From: Polaribacter marinaquae
GTDB taxonomy: Bacteria; Bacteroidota; Bacteroidia; Flavobacteriales; Flavobacteriaceae
NCBI RefSeq assembly: GCF_038019025.1
Contig: NZ_CP150496.1
Span: 1,938,001-2,002,000 of the forward strand
Direction: 5' to 3'
Length of the DNA stretch: 64,000 nucleotides
The notes under the pieces are model-generated. The model was not told the origin of the DNA. It did not search any database and saw nothing but the letters and a program-made list of their open reading frames with translations. Position numbers and translations under genes: made by a program. Below are positions 8,461 through 16,783 of this stretch, piece by piece (within the stretch, counting starts at the first letter, position 1; each line of letters begins with the position of its first letter).

Positions 8461-8489
8461 GTATAATTAATGATAGTATGCTACCTTTG
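8459..8489 (+). promoter_or_regulatory. Promoter of the HxlR regulator gene
   Basis: TTG at 8459-8461 and TACCTTTG at 8482-8489 are 20 bp apart. The -7 box covers the upstream in-frame ATG at 8478, so that codon cannot lie in the mRNA and the true start must be 8514. Confidence 0.7.
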
Positions 8490-8513
8490 CATAAAAATTT
8501 AATAAAAGCTAAT

Positions 8514-8855
8514 ATGTATAAATTAAATGGTAAAGAATATCCTTGTTGTGCGAGTTTAACAATGGGGTTTATTGGTGGAAAATGGAAAACAGTTATTCTA
8601 TTTCATTTAAGAGAAAAGACACTTCGTTATAACGAATTACGAAAAGAAATGCCATCGGTTACAGAACGTACATTAAGCTTACAATTAAAAACTTTAGAAG
8701 AAGATGGCTTAGTTAAACGTAAAGTTTACACTTCTAAACCGCCATTAAAAGTAGAATATTCTTTAACCGATTTTGGTAAAAGTTTAATTCCGGTTGTACA
8801 ATCTATAGCAGATTGGGGAAATTATGCTGCAGAAAATTATAAGAAAATTAGTTAG
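8514..8855 (+). CDS. HxlR family transcriptional regulator
   Basis: This 113-residue winged-helix regulator has the family core GGKWKTVILFHLREKTLRYNEL and then RTLSLQLKTLEEDGLVKR. An adjacent Cys pair (C11-C12 in EYPCCASL) sits where YodB, HypR and QsrR-type members carry a redox- or quinone-sensing cysteine. The upstream ATG at 8478 is rejected because it overlaps the promoter. The gene is divergent from a nitroreductase operon, and both promoters carry the same operator-like 18-mer, so it probably controls that operon and itself. It ends 19 bp from the convergent LuxE-type gene. Confidence 0.9.
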   Translation: MYKLNGKEYPCCASLTMGFIGGKWKTVILFHLREKTLRYNELRKEMPSVTERTLSLQLKTLEEDGLVKRKVYTSKPPLKVEYSLTDFGKSLIPVVQSIADWGNYAAENYKKIS

Positions 8856-8874
8856 GTTTTATTCAATCTCATTA

Positions 8875-9849
8875 CTACAATACCATTAAATTACAACCTC
8901 TAATATCCGAATTGTCGAAACGTCCTATAATTTCGAAAGAATTATCTGTATAGACTTTACCAAGGTCTTGCGTAGCAATAAAAGAACAAGAGTTATAATT
9001 GGCTAAATCAATAACATTAATTCCGCCATTTTTACCATGCGAATTAATACTTAAAGCGTCTTCTGTATCTCTTGTTAAAATTTGCATCCATGGTGGTGTA
9101 TTAAAAATTCCGTTTCCTTTAGAATATCCCTGACTTAGTAATTCTGTCATTCCGTATTCTGAATGAATTTCATCAACACCAAAACCAGATTTTAAAATTT
9201 TATGCAATTCTTCTCTAACCAATTCTTTTCTCCTTCCTTTCATTCCACCGGTTTCCATAACAATGGTATTATTTAATTCGAATTGATGTAAATCAATCAA
9301 ATCTAACAAAGCAAAAGAAACCCCAATTAAAAGTACTTTTTCGCCTTTAGCATCTAATTCTTTAAGCTTTTTTGCCAATTCTTCTAAATTATTTAGGTAA
9401 AAACCACTTTCTGGTTTTTTCGATTTTTTAATTAAATCATCAACCATAAAAACCAAAGAAGAACCTGTTCTTTCTAAATAGTTTGGCAATAATGCGAGTA
9501 CTGTATAATCTTCTATATTTCCGTAGAAATAATCAAATCCTTTTAAATAACTTTCTTTATAAAGATTCACATCTGTAACATAGTGCTTACTTGTAATGCT
9601 ACCTGTTGTACCAGAACTTGTAAAAACAGTATCAACTTCATCTAAACTTGCAATTACCTTTTTACTTTTAAAAAACTGAATTGGTAAAAAAGGAATCTCT
9701 TCTATTTTAGAAATATCTGATGGGTGAATGTATAATAAATCGCAAAAAGATCTGTAAACTCTATTATTTTTAAATTGATGTTTAAAAACCTCTAAAGCAA
9801 CTTGGTTAAACTCTTCTGTTGTATGTATGTTAAAAATCTTGTCTGTCAT
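8875..9849 (-). CDS. LuxE-type acyl-protein synthetase family protein
   Basis: This 324-residue protein belongs to the LuxE/acyl-protein synthetase family (an ANL-like adenylating fold). Visible are the phosphate-binding loop FTSSGTTGSITSKHY near residue 78, an EYGMTELLSQGY segment near 239 equivalent to the ANL adenylate motif, and a C-terminal GRFDNSDIRGCNL. It should activate an acyl group as adenylate and perhaps load it on a carrier. No luxCDAB genes accompany it, so it is not a luminescence gene. It is monocistronic here, convergent with hxlR. Its substrate and partner are unknown, though the distant ACP/PKS cluster at 41-46 kb is a conceivable partner. Confidence 0.75.
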   Translation of the reverse strand: MTDKIFNIHTTEEFNQVALEVFKHQFKNNRVYRSFCDLLYIHPSDISKIEEIPFLPIQFFKSKKVIASLDEVDTVFTSSGTTGSITSKHYVTDVNLYKESYLKGFDYFYGNIEDYTVLALLPNYLERTGSSLVFMVDDLIKKSKKPESGFYLNNLEELAKKLKELDAKGEKVLLIGVSFALLDLIDLHQFELNNTIVMETGGMKGRRKELVREELHKILKSGFGVDEIHSEYGMTELLSQGYSKGNGIFNTPPWMQILTRDTEDALSINSHGKNGGINVIDLANYNSCSFIATQDLGKVYTDNSFEIIGRFDNSDIRGCNLMVL

Positions 9850-10010
9850 AACTTATTGCAAAAATAAGATTTAAAGAATACGTTTATGAATTATTACTTC
9901 TCTTTTAAAGAAGAATATTACATCTTTAAAGTAAAAAGCGAACCGTTCATCCAAAAAATAGACAAAAGATTTTCGTTTCATATTATTTTTATCTTCCAAA
10001 ATTGATATAA

Positions 10011-10355
10011 ATGAATTTATCTAAAAATACATATAGAACTATTACAGGTGTTAAAGAAGTTGTAGAACTAACAAAAAGAAAGTACCACCAATGGTTAGTG
10101 TATCAAGATAATAAACCTGCTTATTTTGTAGATTTTTACGATTTAAAAGAAGAATCTAACGCAATGATGAATAGTTTGGTTTTGTGCACAGACAATACTA
10201 TAAGCGAAGTTTTAGAACTTATTAATAAACGCAATAATATAAATTTATCTATTCCTAAAATTTCTAGAATTGGTTTGAAAAAAAAGATAAAATCAGAACA
10301 AGCAGAATTAGATTTAAAACCAATTCCTAAAAAATGGTTGGCTTATTCTTTATAG
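10011..10355 (+). CDS. Hypothetical protein
   Basis: This 114-residue basic protein is not recognised. It has no signal peptide or membrane segment, an N-terminal half rich in aromatic residues (KYHQWLVYQDNKPAYFVDFYD) and a lysine-rich end. Codon use matches its neighbours. Its final 13 bp overlap the 3' end of the convergent asparaginase gene, which supports both reading frames being near their true ends but leaves no room for a terminator. No promoter of the TAnnTTTG type is visible in the 161 bp before it. Confidence 0.6.
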   Translation: MNLSKNTYRTITGVKEVVELTKRKYHQWLVYQDNKPAYFVDFYDLKEESNAMMNSLVLCTDNTISEVLELINKRNNINLSIPKISRIGLKKKIKSEQAELDLKPIPKKWLAYSL

Positions 10356-11395
10356 ATTTTTACAACTAAATTTCCTTTTTCATCCATAGATGCTCTATAC
10401 ATACCAGCGGTATTAAATTCAAAAGACATATTACCGTTTTTATCTAGAGCTACAACTCCGCCAGTTCCACCAAGTTTGGTTAATTTATCTTGTATAACAT
10501 TTGAAGTTGCCTCTTTTAAAGATTTCTGCTGATATTCCATTTGAGCAGAAATATCATAAGCAACTTGAGATCTAATAAAGTATTCTCCCCAACCGGTAGA
10601 AGAAACACCACAAGTTAAGTTATTTGCATACGTACCAGAACCAATTATTGGTGCATCACCAATTCTTCCCCAACGTTTATTTGTCATTCCGCCAGTAGAA
10701 GTTCCTGCTGCAATATTTCCGTTTTTATCCAGAGCAACGCAACCAACTGTACCAAATTTTGCATTTTTAATATCTGCATCATAAAAAGCAGCTTTTTTAT
10801 CATCGTGGTCTAATTCTGTCTTATTTTTATTTTTGATTCTCTTTAAAGATTCAAACCTTCTATCAGTAAAAAAATAACTTGGGTCTACAATTTCCAATCC
10901 TTTTTCTTTTGCAAAAATTGAAGCTCCTTTACCAGATAACATTACATGATCTGAATCTGTCATAATTTTAACTGCTAATTCAATCGGACTTTTTACATTG
11001 GTAACACCTGCAACTGCACCAGCATTTAGTGTTTTACCATCCATAAAAGATGCATCCAACTCATTGGTTTCTTCATGCGTAAAAACGGCTCCTTTACCTG
11101 CATTAAATAATGGAGATTCTTCCATTACTTGTATCGTTTTTACAACGGCTTCTTGACTTGTACCACCATTTTTAAGTATTGTATGCCCAACAGTAATTGC
11201 TTCTTCTAGTTTTGCTTTGTAGGCTGCTTCTTTTTCATCAGACAAATTTTTCTTTAAAATTGTACCCGCACCACCATGAATTATAATTGCAAAATCATTT
11301 ACTTTTTTTGTGTTTAAGGCTTCTTTTTTAGTTGATTCTGATGTACAGCTTAACAAAAAAGCAAAAGTTACAATGGCAATAAAGAAGTTTTTCAT
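10343..11395 (-). CDS. Isoaspartyl peptidase / L-asparaginase lipoprotein
   Basis: This 350-residue N-terminal-nucleophile hydrolase is of the plant-type asparaginase/isoaspartyl dipeptidase family (EcAIII-like). A lipoprotein signal ends at Cys17. The proenzyme should cleave itself before Thr216 in KFGTVGCVALD; the nearby GTSTGG at 231-236 and the N-terminal IIHGGAGT match the family. It would cleave beta-aspartyl dipeptides or asparagine in the periplasm. It is divergent from the aldehyde dehydrogenase gene, with a palindrome TGTTTAAAATTAAACA 10 bp before its start codon. Its 3' end overlaps the convergent hypothetical gene by 13 bp. Confidence 0.9.
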   Translation of the reverse strand: MKNFFIAIVTFAFLLSCTSESTKKEALNTKKVNDFAIIIHGGAGTILKKNLSDEKEAAYKAKLEEAITVGHTILKNGGTSQEAVVKTIQVMEESPLFNAGKGAVFTHEETNELDASFMDGKTLNAGAVAGVTNVKSPIELAVKIMTDSDHVMLSGKGASIFAKEKGLEIVDPSYFFTDRRFESLKRIKNKNKTELDHDDKKAAFYDADIKNAKFGTVGCVALDKNGNIAAGTSTGGMTNKRWGRIGDAPIIGSGTYANNLTCGVSSTGWGEYFIRSQVAYDISAQMEYQQKSLKEATSNVIQDKLTKLGGTGGVVALDKNGNMSFEFNTAGMYRASMDEKGNLVVKIYKE

Positions 11396-11405
11396 TTTTA
11401 CAGTT

Positions 11406-11421
11406 TGTTTAAAATTAAACA
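11406..11421. promoter_or_regulatory. Palindrome upstream of the asparaginase gene
   Basis: TGTTTAAAATTAAACA is a perfect 16-bp palindrome between the divergent asparaginase and aldehyde dehydrogenase genes. The half-site recurs singly at 11436-11442 (TGTTTAA) and 11485-11491 (TTAAACA). It may be an operator, but A+T-rich palindromes arise easily by chance. Confidence 0.3.
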
Positions 11422-11510
11422 GATTATATCATTTTTGTTTAATTTATATATGTCTAAAATAATTCGTAATTTCGAACTTCTAAATTAAACAACTAAAACG
11501 TAATAACAAA

Positions 11511-13052
11511 ATGACGGATTTTGGAATAAAAAACGCCTTACAAGAATTAGGTTTAAAAGATATAAATAATGGTACATCTACCGGTTCTAATAACTTTTCT
11601 AACGGAGATGTTATAGAATCTTACTCGCCAGTAGATGGTAAGTTAATTGGTAAAGTAAAAACGACTACCAAAGAAGATTATGAGAAAGTGATGGAAACTG
11701 CAACAAAAGCATTTTTATCATGGAGAAATATGCCTGCACCGCAAAGAGGAGAAATTGTACGCCAGTTTGGTAATAAATTAAGAGATTTAAAAGAACCTTT
11801 AGGAAAATTAGTTTCTTATGAAATGGGAAAATCTTTGCAAGAAGGCTACGGAGAAGTTCAGGAAATGATAGACATTTGTGATTTTGCTGTAGGTTTATCT
11901 AGACAATTAAACGGACAAACAATTCCGTCTGAAAGACCAGGACATGTTATGAGAGAACAATGGCATCCAATTGGTGTTGTTGGTATTATTTCTGCATTTA
12001 ATTTTCCGGTTGCAGTTTGGGCATGGAACACTGCTTTGGCGTGGATTTGTGGTGATGTTTGTGTTTGGAAAGCTTCTGAAAAAGCACCTCTTTGTTCTAT
12101 TGCTTGTCAAAACATAATTGCAGACATTTTAAAAGAAAATAATTTACCAGAAGGAATTTCTTGTATTATAAATGGAGATTATAAAGTAGGTGAAATGATG
12201 ACTGCTGATACTAGAATTCCGTTAGTTTCTGCAACAGGTTCTACAAGAATGGGAAGAATTGTTGGCGCAAAAGTTGCTGAACGTTTTGGAAAATCTTTAT
12301 TAGAATTAGGTGGTAACAATGCCATTATTATTACACCAACTGCAGATTTAAAAGTTGTAGTTCCAGGAGCTGTTTTTGGGGCTGTTGGTACTTGCGGACA
12401 ACGTTGTACATCAACAAGAAGATTAATTATTCACGAATCTGTTTATGATAAAGTAAGAGATGCAATTGTTGGCGCTTATAAACAATTAACTATTGGAAAT
12501 CCTTTAGATGAAAAAAATCATATTGGCCCATTAATCGATAAAGATTCTGTAAATACATATTTAGAAGCTATTGAAAAAGCGAAAAATGAAGGCGGAAATG
12601 TTTTAGTAGAAGGTGGTGTTTTAGAAGGAAAAGGTTACGAATCTGGTTGCTACGTTAAACCCGCAATTATAGAAGCAGAAAATCATTTTGAAATTGTACA
12701 GCACGAAACTTTTGCGCCAATTTTATACTTAATGAAGTATTCTGGTGAAGTTGAAAATGCAATTGAAAAACAAAATGGTGTTGCTCAAGGTTTATCATCT
12801 GCAATTATGACCAACGAAATGAAAGAAGCAGAGAAATTCTTGTCTTATGCAGGTTCAGATTGCGGAATTGCAAACGTTAATATTGGTACTTCTGGTGCAG
12901 AAATTGGTGGTGCTTTTGGTGGCGAAAAAGAAACTGGTGGCGGTAGAGAATCTGGTTCTGATGCTTGGAAAGTGTATATGAGAAGGCAAACAAATACTAT
13001 AAATTATTCTGATGAATTGCCTTTAGCACAAGGAATTAAGTTTGACTTGTAA
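11511..13052 (+). CDS. ALDH7-type aldehyde dehydrogenase (piperideine-6-carboxylate/aminoadipate semialdehyde type)
   Basis: This 513-residue NAD(P)-dependent aldehyde dehydrogenase is most similar in layout to the ALDH7A1/AmaB/Pcd family. Catalytic residues are visible: Glu265 in LELGGNN and nucleophile Cys299 in GTCGQRCTSTRR; the Rossmann segment GVVGIISAFNFPVAVWAW is typical of this subfamily. It would oxidise alpha-aminoadipate semialdehyde (cyclised as piperideine-6-carboxylate) in lysine breakdown. No other lysine-degradation gene is nearby, so the substrate is inferred from the subfamily only. It is a single gene ending at a strong terminator. Confidence 0.88.
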   Translation: MTDFGIKNALQELGLKDINNGTSTGSNNFSNGDVIESYSPVDGKLIGKVKTTTKEDYEKVMETATKAFLSWRNMPAPQRGEIVRQFGNKLRDLKEPLGKLVSYEMGKSLQEGYGEVQEMIDICDFAVGLSRQLNGQTIPSERPGHVMREQWHPIGVVGIISAFNFPVAVWAWNTALAWICGDVCVWKASEKAPLCSIACQNIIADILKENNLPEGISCIINGDYKVGEMMTADTRIPLVSATGSTRMGRIVGAKVAERFGKSLLELGGNNAIIITPTADLKVVVPGAVFGAVGTCGQRCTSTRRLIIHESVYDKVRDAIVGAYKQLTIGNPLDEKNHIGPLIDKDSVNTYLEAIEKAKNEGGNVLVEGGVLEGKGYESGCYVKPAIIEAENHFEIVQHETFAPILYLMKYSGEVENAIEKQNGVAQGLSSAIMTNEMKEAEKFLSYAGSDCGIANVNIGTSGAEIGGAFGGEKETGGGRESGSDAWKVYMRRQTNTINYSDELPLAQGIKFDL

Positions 13053-13077
13053 AAGAAATTCAATTTTATAAAATAAT

Positions 13078-13107
13078 AAAGCCTCAACGTAATATAGTTG
13101 AGGCTTT
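13078..13107. terminator. Bidirectional intrinsic terminator
   Basis: The 11-bp stem AAAGCCTCAAC/GTTGAGGCTTT with an 8-base loop GTAATATA serves the convergent aldehyde dehydrogenase gene and the ECF operon. Confidence 0.85.
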
Positions 13108-13111
13108 AATT

Positions 13112-14257
13112 TTACTTGATATTTAAAATTCCGTTTTTTAATTCAATTGCAATATTTCCCTGGCTTACTTTGTTTTCTTTTACTTTTTTCTCTAAAATTT
13201 TATCAAGTTTTTTATCCTTAGAAAGACCAAAAGAGGTTTTGGTTTCGTTCATATTTAAAGTGGTATTATGCCCAAACACATCCATAGAAAAGTTTGACTT
13301 TGTTATGTTATATAAATTTAGTTCAGAATAATCTCCTTTTAAATTGAATTTTATGAAGTTTTTACTAAAATTATATAGGTAAAGTTTGCTATTAAAATCG
13401 TTAAGACCTACATTTTTACCAATTTCACCAATTTGAATTCTTGATGTTTCTGTAGCAAAACTAATATTAGACATTTCTCCAATAACCACTTTATTCATAT
13501 CTAAAAACTCTATTCTTCCATTATTAATTTCTTCAGCTTGAAAAATTCCATTCGAAGCAATAATTCTATTTTCTTTACCAAGAATATTTTTGAATTTAAA
13601 AGTACCTTTAAAACTATTTAAAAGTAAAGGTTGAGTAATATCATAATTAAAAGTCAAGTTAGAGTTTATCGATTTCACCCTTAATTTCATGTATTTAGGG
13701 AGTTTAACAACAAATTTTTTAATAATTACTTTTTTGTTTTTAATAGAACTTCTTGATTTGGAATTATTTGTCCTTTTCAAAAAATCTGTTAAATAACTTC
13801 CTTCACTGAAACCAATTTCATTTAAAATAGAATCTTTTGTTTTGTATACTCCCTTTCTTTCTTTTTCTTTTTTTATAAAATCTTTCATTGAAATAAAAAC
13901 AGAATCTGTTTTAAAATTTGGTGTAAATTCTGGATAGTATAAAAGATTAATACCTAAAAACTCTGAATTTTTTACGTTTAAAGTAAGTAATCCATTTTTA
14001 TGTGTAGTTTTAACTTTAGTTTGATTTTTAATCATTTCCCTTTTTCTATTAGAATATCTTCCAAAAATCATAGAATAATCAAAATGAATTTTATCATCAA
14101 AAGATTCTTCAAAAATAATGGCAACATTGTCTAAGTCTAAGTTTAAAATGGTGTTTTTATCAACTTTATAACTCTTTTTTAAAATAACTTCTTTCGTTTG
14201 TGCAATAGAGATACTTGTTAATATACAAAATAAAATACTAAATATATATGGTTTCAT
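13112..14257 (-). CDS. Secreted beta-rich protein of an ECF operon (GIN/DUF4097-like)
   Basis: This 381-residue protein has a signal peptide (first 19 residues ending SIAQ) and a long Ser/Asn/Lys-rich mature part with many short alternating beta strands. It resembles the head-GIN or DUF4097 putative adhesin solenoids common in Bacteroidetes, but I cannot match a specific family. It probably acts outside the inner membrane. It is the last gene of a three-gene operon: its start overlaps the anti-sigma-like gene by 20 bp. In such operons the third gene is often an envelope component or sensor partner of the sigma system. Confidence 0.65.
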   Translation of the reverse strand: MKPYIFSILFCILTSISIAQTKEVILKKSYKVDKNTILNLDLDNVAIIFEESFDDKIHFDYSMIFGRYSNRKREMIKNQTKVKTTHKNGLLTLNVKNSEFLGINLLYYPEFTPNFKTDSVFISMKDFIKKEKERKGVYKTKDSILNEIGFSEGSYLTDFLKRTNNSKSRSSIKNKKVIIKKFVVKLPKYMKLRVKSINSNLTFNYDITQPLLLNSFKGTFKFKNILGKENRIIASNGIFQAEEINNGRIEFLDMNKVVIGEMSNISFATETSRIQIGEIGKNVGLNDFNSKLYLYNFSKNFIKFNLKGDYSELNLYNITKSNFSMDVFGHNTTLNMNETKTSFGLSKDKKLDKILEKKVKENKVSQGNIAIELKNGILNIK

Positions 14258-14771
14258 TACTGGCGTTTTTTGGGTTCAACTCTTTAATGTGCTCATTAAT
14301 TTCTTTAATTAATTGCAAACGTCTTTGCAGGTTCGTTATTAAAGATTCTAATAAATTAATATCGTTTGGAAAATTTTTTAATTGTTTTGTAATTTTTCGA
14401 TATTCTAATTTTGATTTCTCTAATTTTTCTTCATATTTATGTACTAAAATCGTGTCTGTTGCAATTTCTTTAAAACTATTCCATTCTTTGTTTATAGAAT
14501 TTAAATAGTCTTTTTCAATAGCTTGCATTTGCAGTTCGATTGCTGATTTTTGAGGCAAAGCAATCGTATTTTTATAAAGCAACACACTAGAAATTATCAA
14601 CAATAAAGAAGCAGCTATTTTTAAAAGTTTATAACTCTTTTTAGGTTCTTTTTTAGTTTGATGTTCACCTAATTTTTTGATAAAATCTTCACGATGATTT
14701 TTTGGTAAATCTTTTTTAAAATCATTTTTTACCTTAAATAAATCTCTAATATCACGTTCCATATTCTTCAT
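14238..14771 (-). CDS. Putative anti-sigma factor, membrane protein
   Basis: This 177-residue protein has a basic N-terminal cytosolic part (about 45 residues), one membrane segment (LLKIAASLLLIISSVLLY, residues 45-62) and a helical, charged periplasmic coil of about 115 residues. No family motif is recognised. Position and topology, with a 20-bp overlap with the ECF sigma gene upstream and the secreted protein downstream, make it the likely anti-sigma factor that holds the sigma at the membrane. A second start ATG nine bases downstream (14762) is equally possible. Confidence 0.65.
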   Translation of the reverse strand: MKNMERDIRDLFKVKNDFKKDLPKNHREDFIKKLGEHQTKKEPKKSYKLLKIAASLLLIISSVLLYKNTIALPQKSAIELQMQAIEKDYLNSINKEWNSFKEIATDTILVHKYEEKLEKSKLEYRKITKQLKNFPNDINLLESLITNLQRRLQLIKEINEHIKELNPKNASNETIYI

Positions 14772-15294
14772 TTTTTAAAAGGTTTCTTAACGCTAATTTT
14801 CCTCTTCTTAATTGGGTTCTAGACGTTTTTACCGGTATTTTTAATATTTCGGATATTTCTTCATGATCATAACCTTCTATTAAATACAACTTTATAACTA
14901 TTTGATATTTAAAATTTAAAGAATCTATAGCATACAGAATTTCTTTTTTCTCAATGTTTGCATCAAAATTCCAATTCGTATCATCTAAAATTTCTAAAGG
15001 ATAATTATCTAAAGAAATAGTTTCTAATTTTTTCTTTTTTAATATATCAATACAAGTATTAATAACTATTTTCTTTAACCATGCACCAAAACTGTTGTCC
15101 TTCTTATAAGATTCTAGATTTAAAAAAGCTTTTAAAAAAGCATCTTGCATTGCATCTTTTGCTTCTTCTTCATTTTTAAGATACCTACATGCTATAAAAA
15201 ACATCGCTTCACAAAATAAATCATAGAGCTTTATTTGAGCTTTCTGATTCCCTTTTTTGCTTTTTGAAATTAAAAGATATAATTCTTTAGACAT
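14752..15294 (-). CDS. RNA polymerase ECF-type sigma factor
   Basis: This is a 180-residue sigma-70 family protein of the ECF group. Region 2 spans about residues 20-90, with AKDAMQDAFLKAFLNLESYK and the aromatic SFGAWLKKIVINTCID. Region 4 lies near 120-170 with LYLIEGYDHEEISEILKIPVKTSRTQLRRGK, a clear helix-turn-helix. It heads the operon with the anti-sigma-like membrane protein and a secreted protein. A 10-bp motif, AACTATCTTT, occurs upstream of this gene on the minus strand and, in inverted orientation, upstream of the divergent DUF1800 gene, suggesting that the sigma reads both promoters. Confidence 0.92.
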   Translation of the reverse strand: MSKELYLLISKSKKGNQKAQIKLYDLFCEAMFFIACRYLKNEEEAKDAMQDAFLKAFLNLESYKKDNSFGAWLKKIVINTCIDILKKKKLETISLDNYPLEILDDTNWNFDANIEKKEILYAIDSLNFKYQIVIKLYLIEGYDHEEISEILKIPVKTSRTQLRRGKLALRNLLKNEEYGT

Positions 15295-15324
15295 TAATTA
15301 GTTGGTTCTATTATTAAAAACGAA

Positions 15325-15334
15325 AAAGATAGTT
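15325..15334 (-). promoter_or_regulatory. Candidate ECF promoter motif of the sigma operon
   Basis: On the minus strand this reads AACTATCTTT, 30 bases before the sigma gene start. It carries the AAC core typical of ECF -35 elements and is the inverted twin of 15374-15383. No clear -10 partner is visible on this side. Confidence 0.4.
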
Positions 15335-15373
15335 AAAGGTTTCATTTTTCTTAATTTTTATTTCTAAAAATTA

Positions 15374-15383
15374 AACTATCTTT
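15374..15383 (+). promoter_or_regulatory. Candidate ECF promoter motif of the DUF1800 operon
   Basis: AACTATCTTT on the plus strand is followed by GTCTAA at 15394-15399, giving AAC-N17-GTC, close to the usual spacing of ECF -35/-10 elements. The start codon of the DUF1800 gene is at 15405. Assignment to the adjacent sigma factor is inferred from the shared motif. Confidence 0.45.
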
Positions 15384-15404
15384 AATTCTTTTAGTCTAAA
15401 GTTC

Positions 15405-16772
15405 ATGAAATCAGCACATATTCAACATTTATATAACAGAATTGGTTTTGGTATTTCACCAAAAGAATTGGCTTGTTTATCAAAAAAAAGTAAAAAAAAT
15501 ATTATTAATGAACTTTTTAAAGCTTCAGAAAACACAACTATTTTACAAGGTGATACTTCTTTTTTAAATGGTAAAAGCTATCAAGATTTTAAAAAAGAGC
15601 GAAAAAAACTTCAAAAAATAAGTAGAAAAAAAGTAAAAGAATTTTCTATTGCTTGGTTTACAAGATTAAATAATCCTACAGAAATTTTACGTGAAAAAAT
15701 GACCTTATTTTGGGCAAATCATTTTGTTTGCGAAAGTAAAAACATTTTGTTTGCAGAGAGTTACAACAATGTACTTCGTAAAAATGCCTTAGGAAATTTT
15801 AGAGATTTTATAAAACTGGTTTCTAAAGAAGCTGCAATGCTTAGTTACTTAAACAATAAACAAAACAAGAAAAAAAGTCCGAATGAAAACTTTGCACGTG
15901 AATTAATGGAACTTTTTACGCTTGGTCAAGATAATTATACCGAACAAGATATTAAAGAATCTGCACGTTCTTTTACGGGTTATAATCACAAGTTTAAAGG
16001 TGAGTTTATCTTTAGAGAAAAACACCATGATAATAATGAAAAATTCTTTTTTGGTAAAAAAGGTAATTTTAATGGTGATGATATTATAGATATTATTTTA
16101 GAACAAAAACAATGTGCTAGATTTATTTCAGAAAAAATTTACCGATATTTTGTTAATGAAAACATCAAAACAAAGCATATTGATGAGATGGTTGATGTGT
16201 TTTACAAGGATTATAATATCGAAAATTTAATGCGTTTTGTATTACTTTCTAAATGGTTTTATGCGGAAGAAAATATTGGAACTAAAATAAAATCGCCTAT
16301 AGAACTCTTAGTTGGTATAAATACCATTGTACCTTATAAAATTGAAAAAAAGAACCAAATACTGTTGGTTCAAAAATTGTTAGGACAAATATTATTGAGT
16401 CCGCCTAATGTTGCAGGATGGAAAACTGGACGAAATTGGATTGACAGCAACACCATTGTAACGCGCTTACGTTTGCCTTCTATTTTGTTAAACAATGCAG
16501 AAATTGCTTATTCAGAAAAAGGAGATGAAGAAACAATGATTACTAATTTTAAGAAAAGAAAATTAAGAAAAAAAGCTTTTATAAAAGTAAGTGCAGATTG
16601 GAGTTCTTTTGAAGAAAATTTTAAAAATAAATCGAATAAAGATTTGGTACATCTAATAATTACATCAAAAGTAAATAAAGGCACAGCAGAAATGTTAGAG
16701 AGAAATGAAAAACTGTCTAAACATGATTTTGTTGTACAATTAATGAGTTTGCCAGAATATCAACTTTGTTAA
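15405..16772 (+). CDS. DUF1800 family protein
   Basis: This 455-residue protein matches the DUF1800 family, recognisable from HLYNRIGFGISPKELACL at the N terminus, LREKMTLFWANHFV, the NENFARELMELFTLGQDNYTEQD region and the LLSPPNVAGWKTGRNWI segment. The biochemical role is unknown; the family is widespread in Bacteroidetes and Planctomycetes and is almost always paired with DUF1501. Here the DUF1501 gene follows after 11 bp. No signal peptide is evident. The gene is divergent from an ECF sigma operon and has a candidate ECF promoter. Confidence 0.88.
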   Translation: MKSAHIQHLYNRIGFGISPKELACLSKKSKKNIINELFKASENTTILQGDTSFLNGKSYQDFKKERKKLQKISRKKVKEFSIAWFTRLNNPTEILREKMTLFWANHFVCESKNILFAESYNNVLRKNALGNFRDFIKLVSKEAAMLSYLNNKQNKKKSPNENFARELMELFTLGQDNYTEQDIKESARSFTGYNHKFKGEFIFREKHHDNNEKFFFGKKGNFNGDDIIDIILEQKQCARFISEKIYRYFVNENIKTKHIDEMVDVFYKDYNIENLMRFVLLSKWFYAEENIGTKIKSPIELLVGINTIVPYKIEKKNQILLVQKLLGQILLSPPNVAGWKTGRNWIDSNTIVTRLRLPSILLNNAEIAYSEKGDEETMITNFKKRKLRKKAFIKVSADWSSFEENFKNKSNKDLVHLIITSKVNKGTAEMLERNEKLSKHDFVVQLMSLPEYQLC

Positions 16773-16783
16773 AATAAGAACAC

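Noticed and set aside
8478..8513. Upstream in-frame ATG extension of the HxlR regulator
   Set aside because: The codons overlap the -7 promoter box TACCTTTG at 8482-8489, so they are not expected in the mRNA.
8875..9849. LuxE similarity as evidence for a bioluminescence system
   Set aside because: No luxA, B, C or D genes are nearby, and LuxE-like proteins are common in Flavobacteria without light emission.
9886..10005. 39-codon open frame in the gap before the 10011 gene
   Set aside because: It has low-complexity A+T-rich composition, no recognisable domain, no promoter, and ends 5 bp before another gene. It is probably chance.
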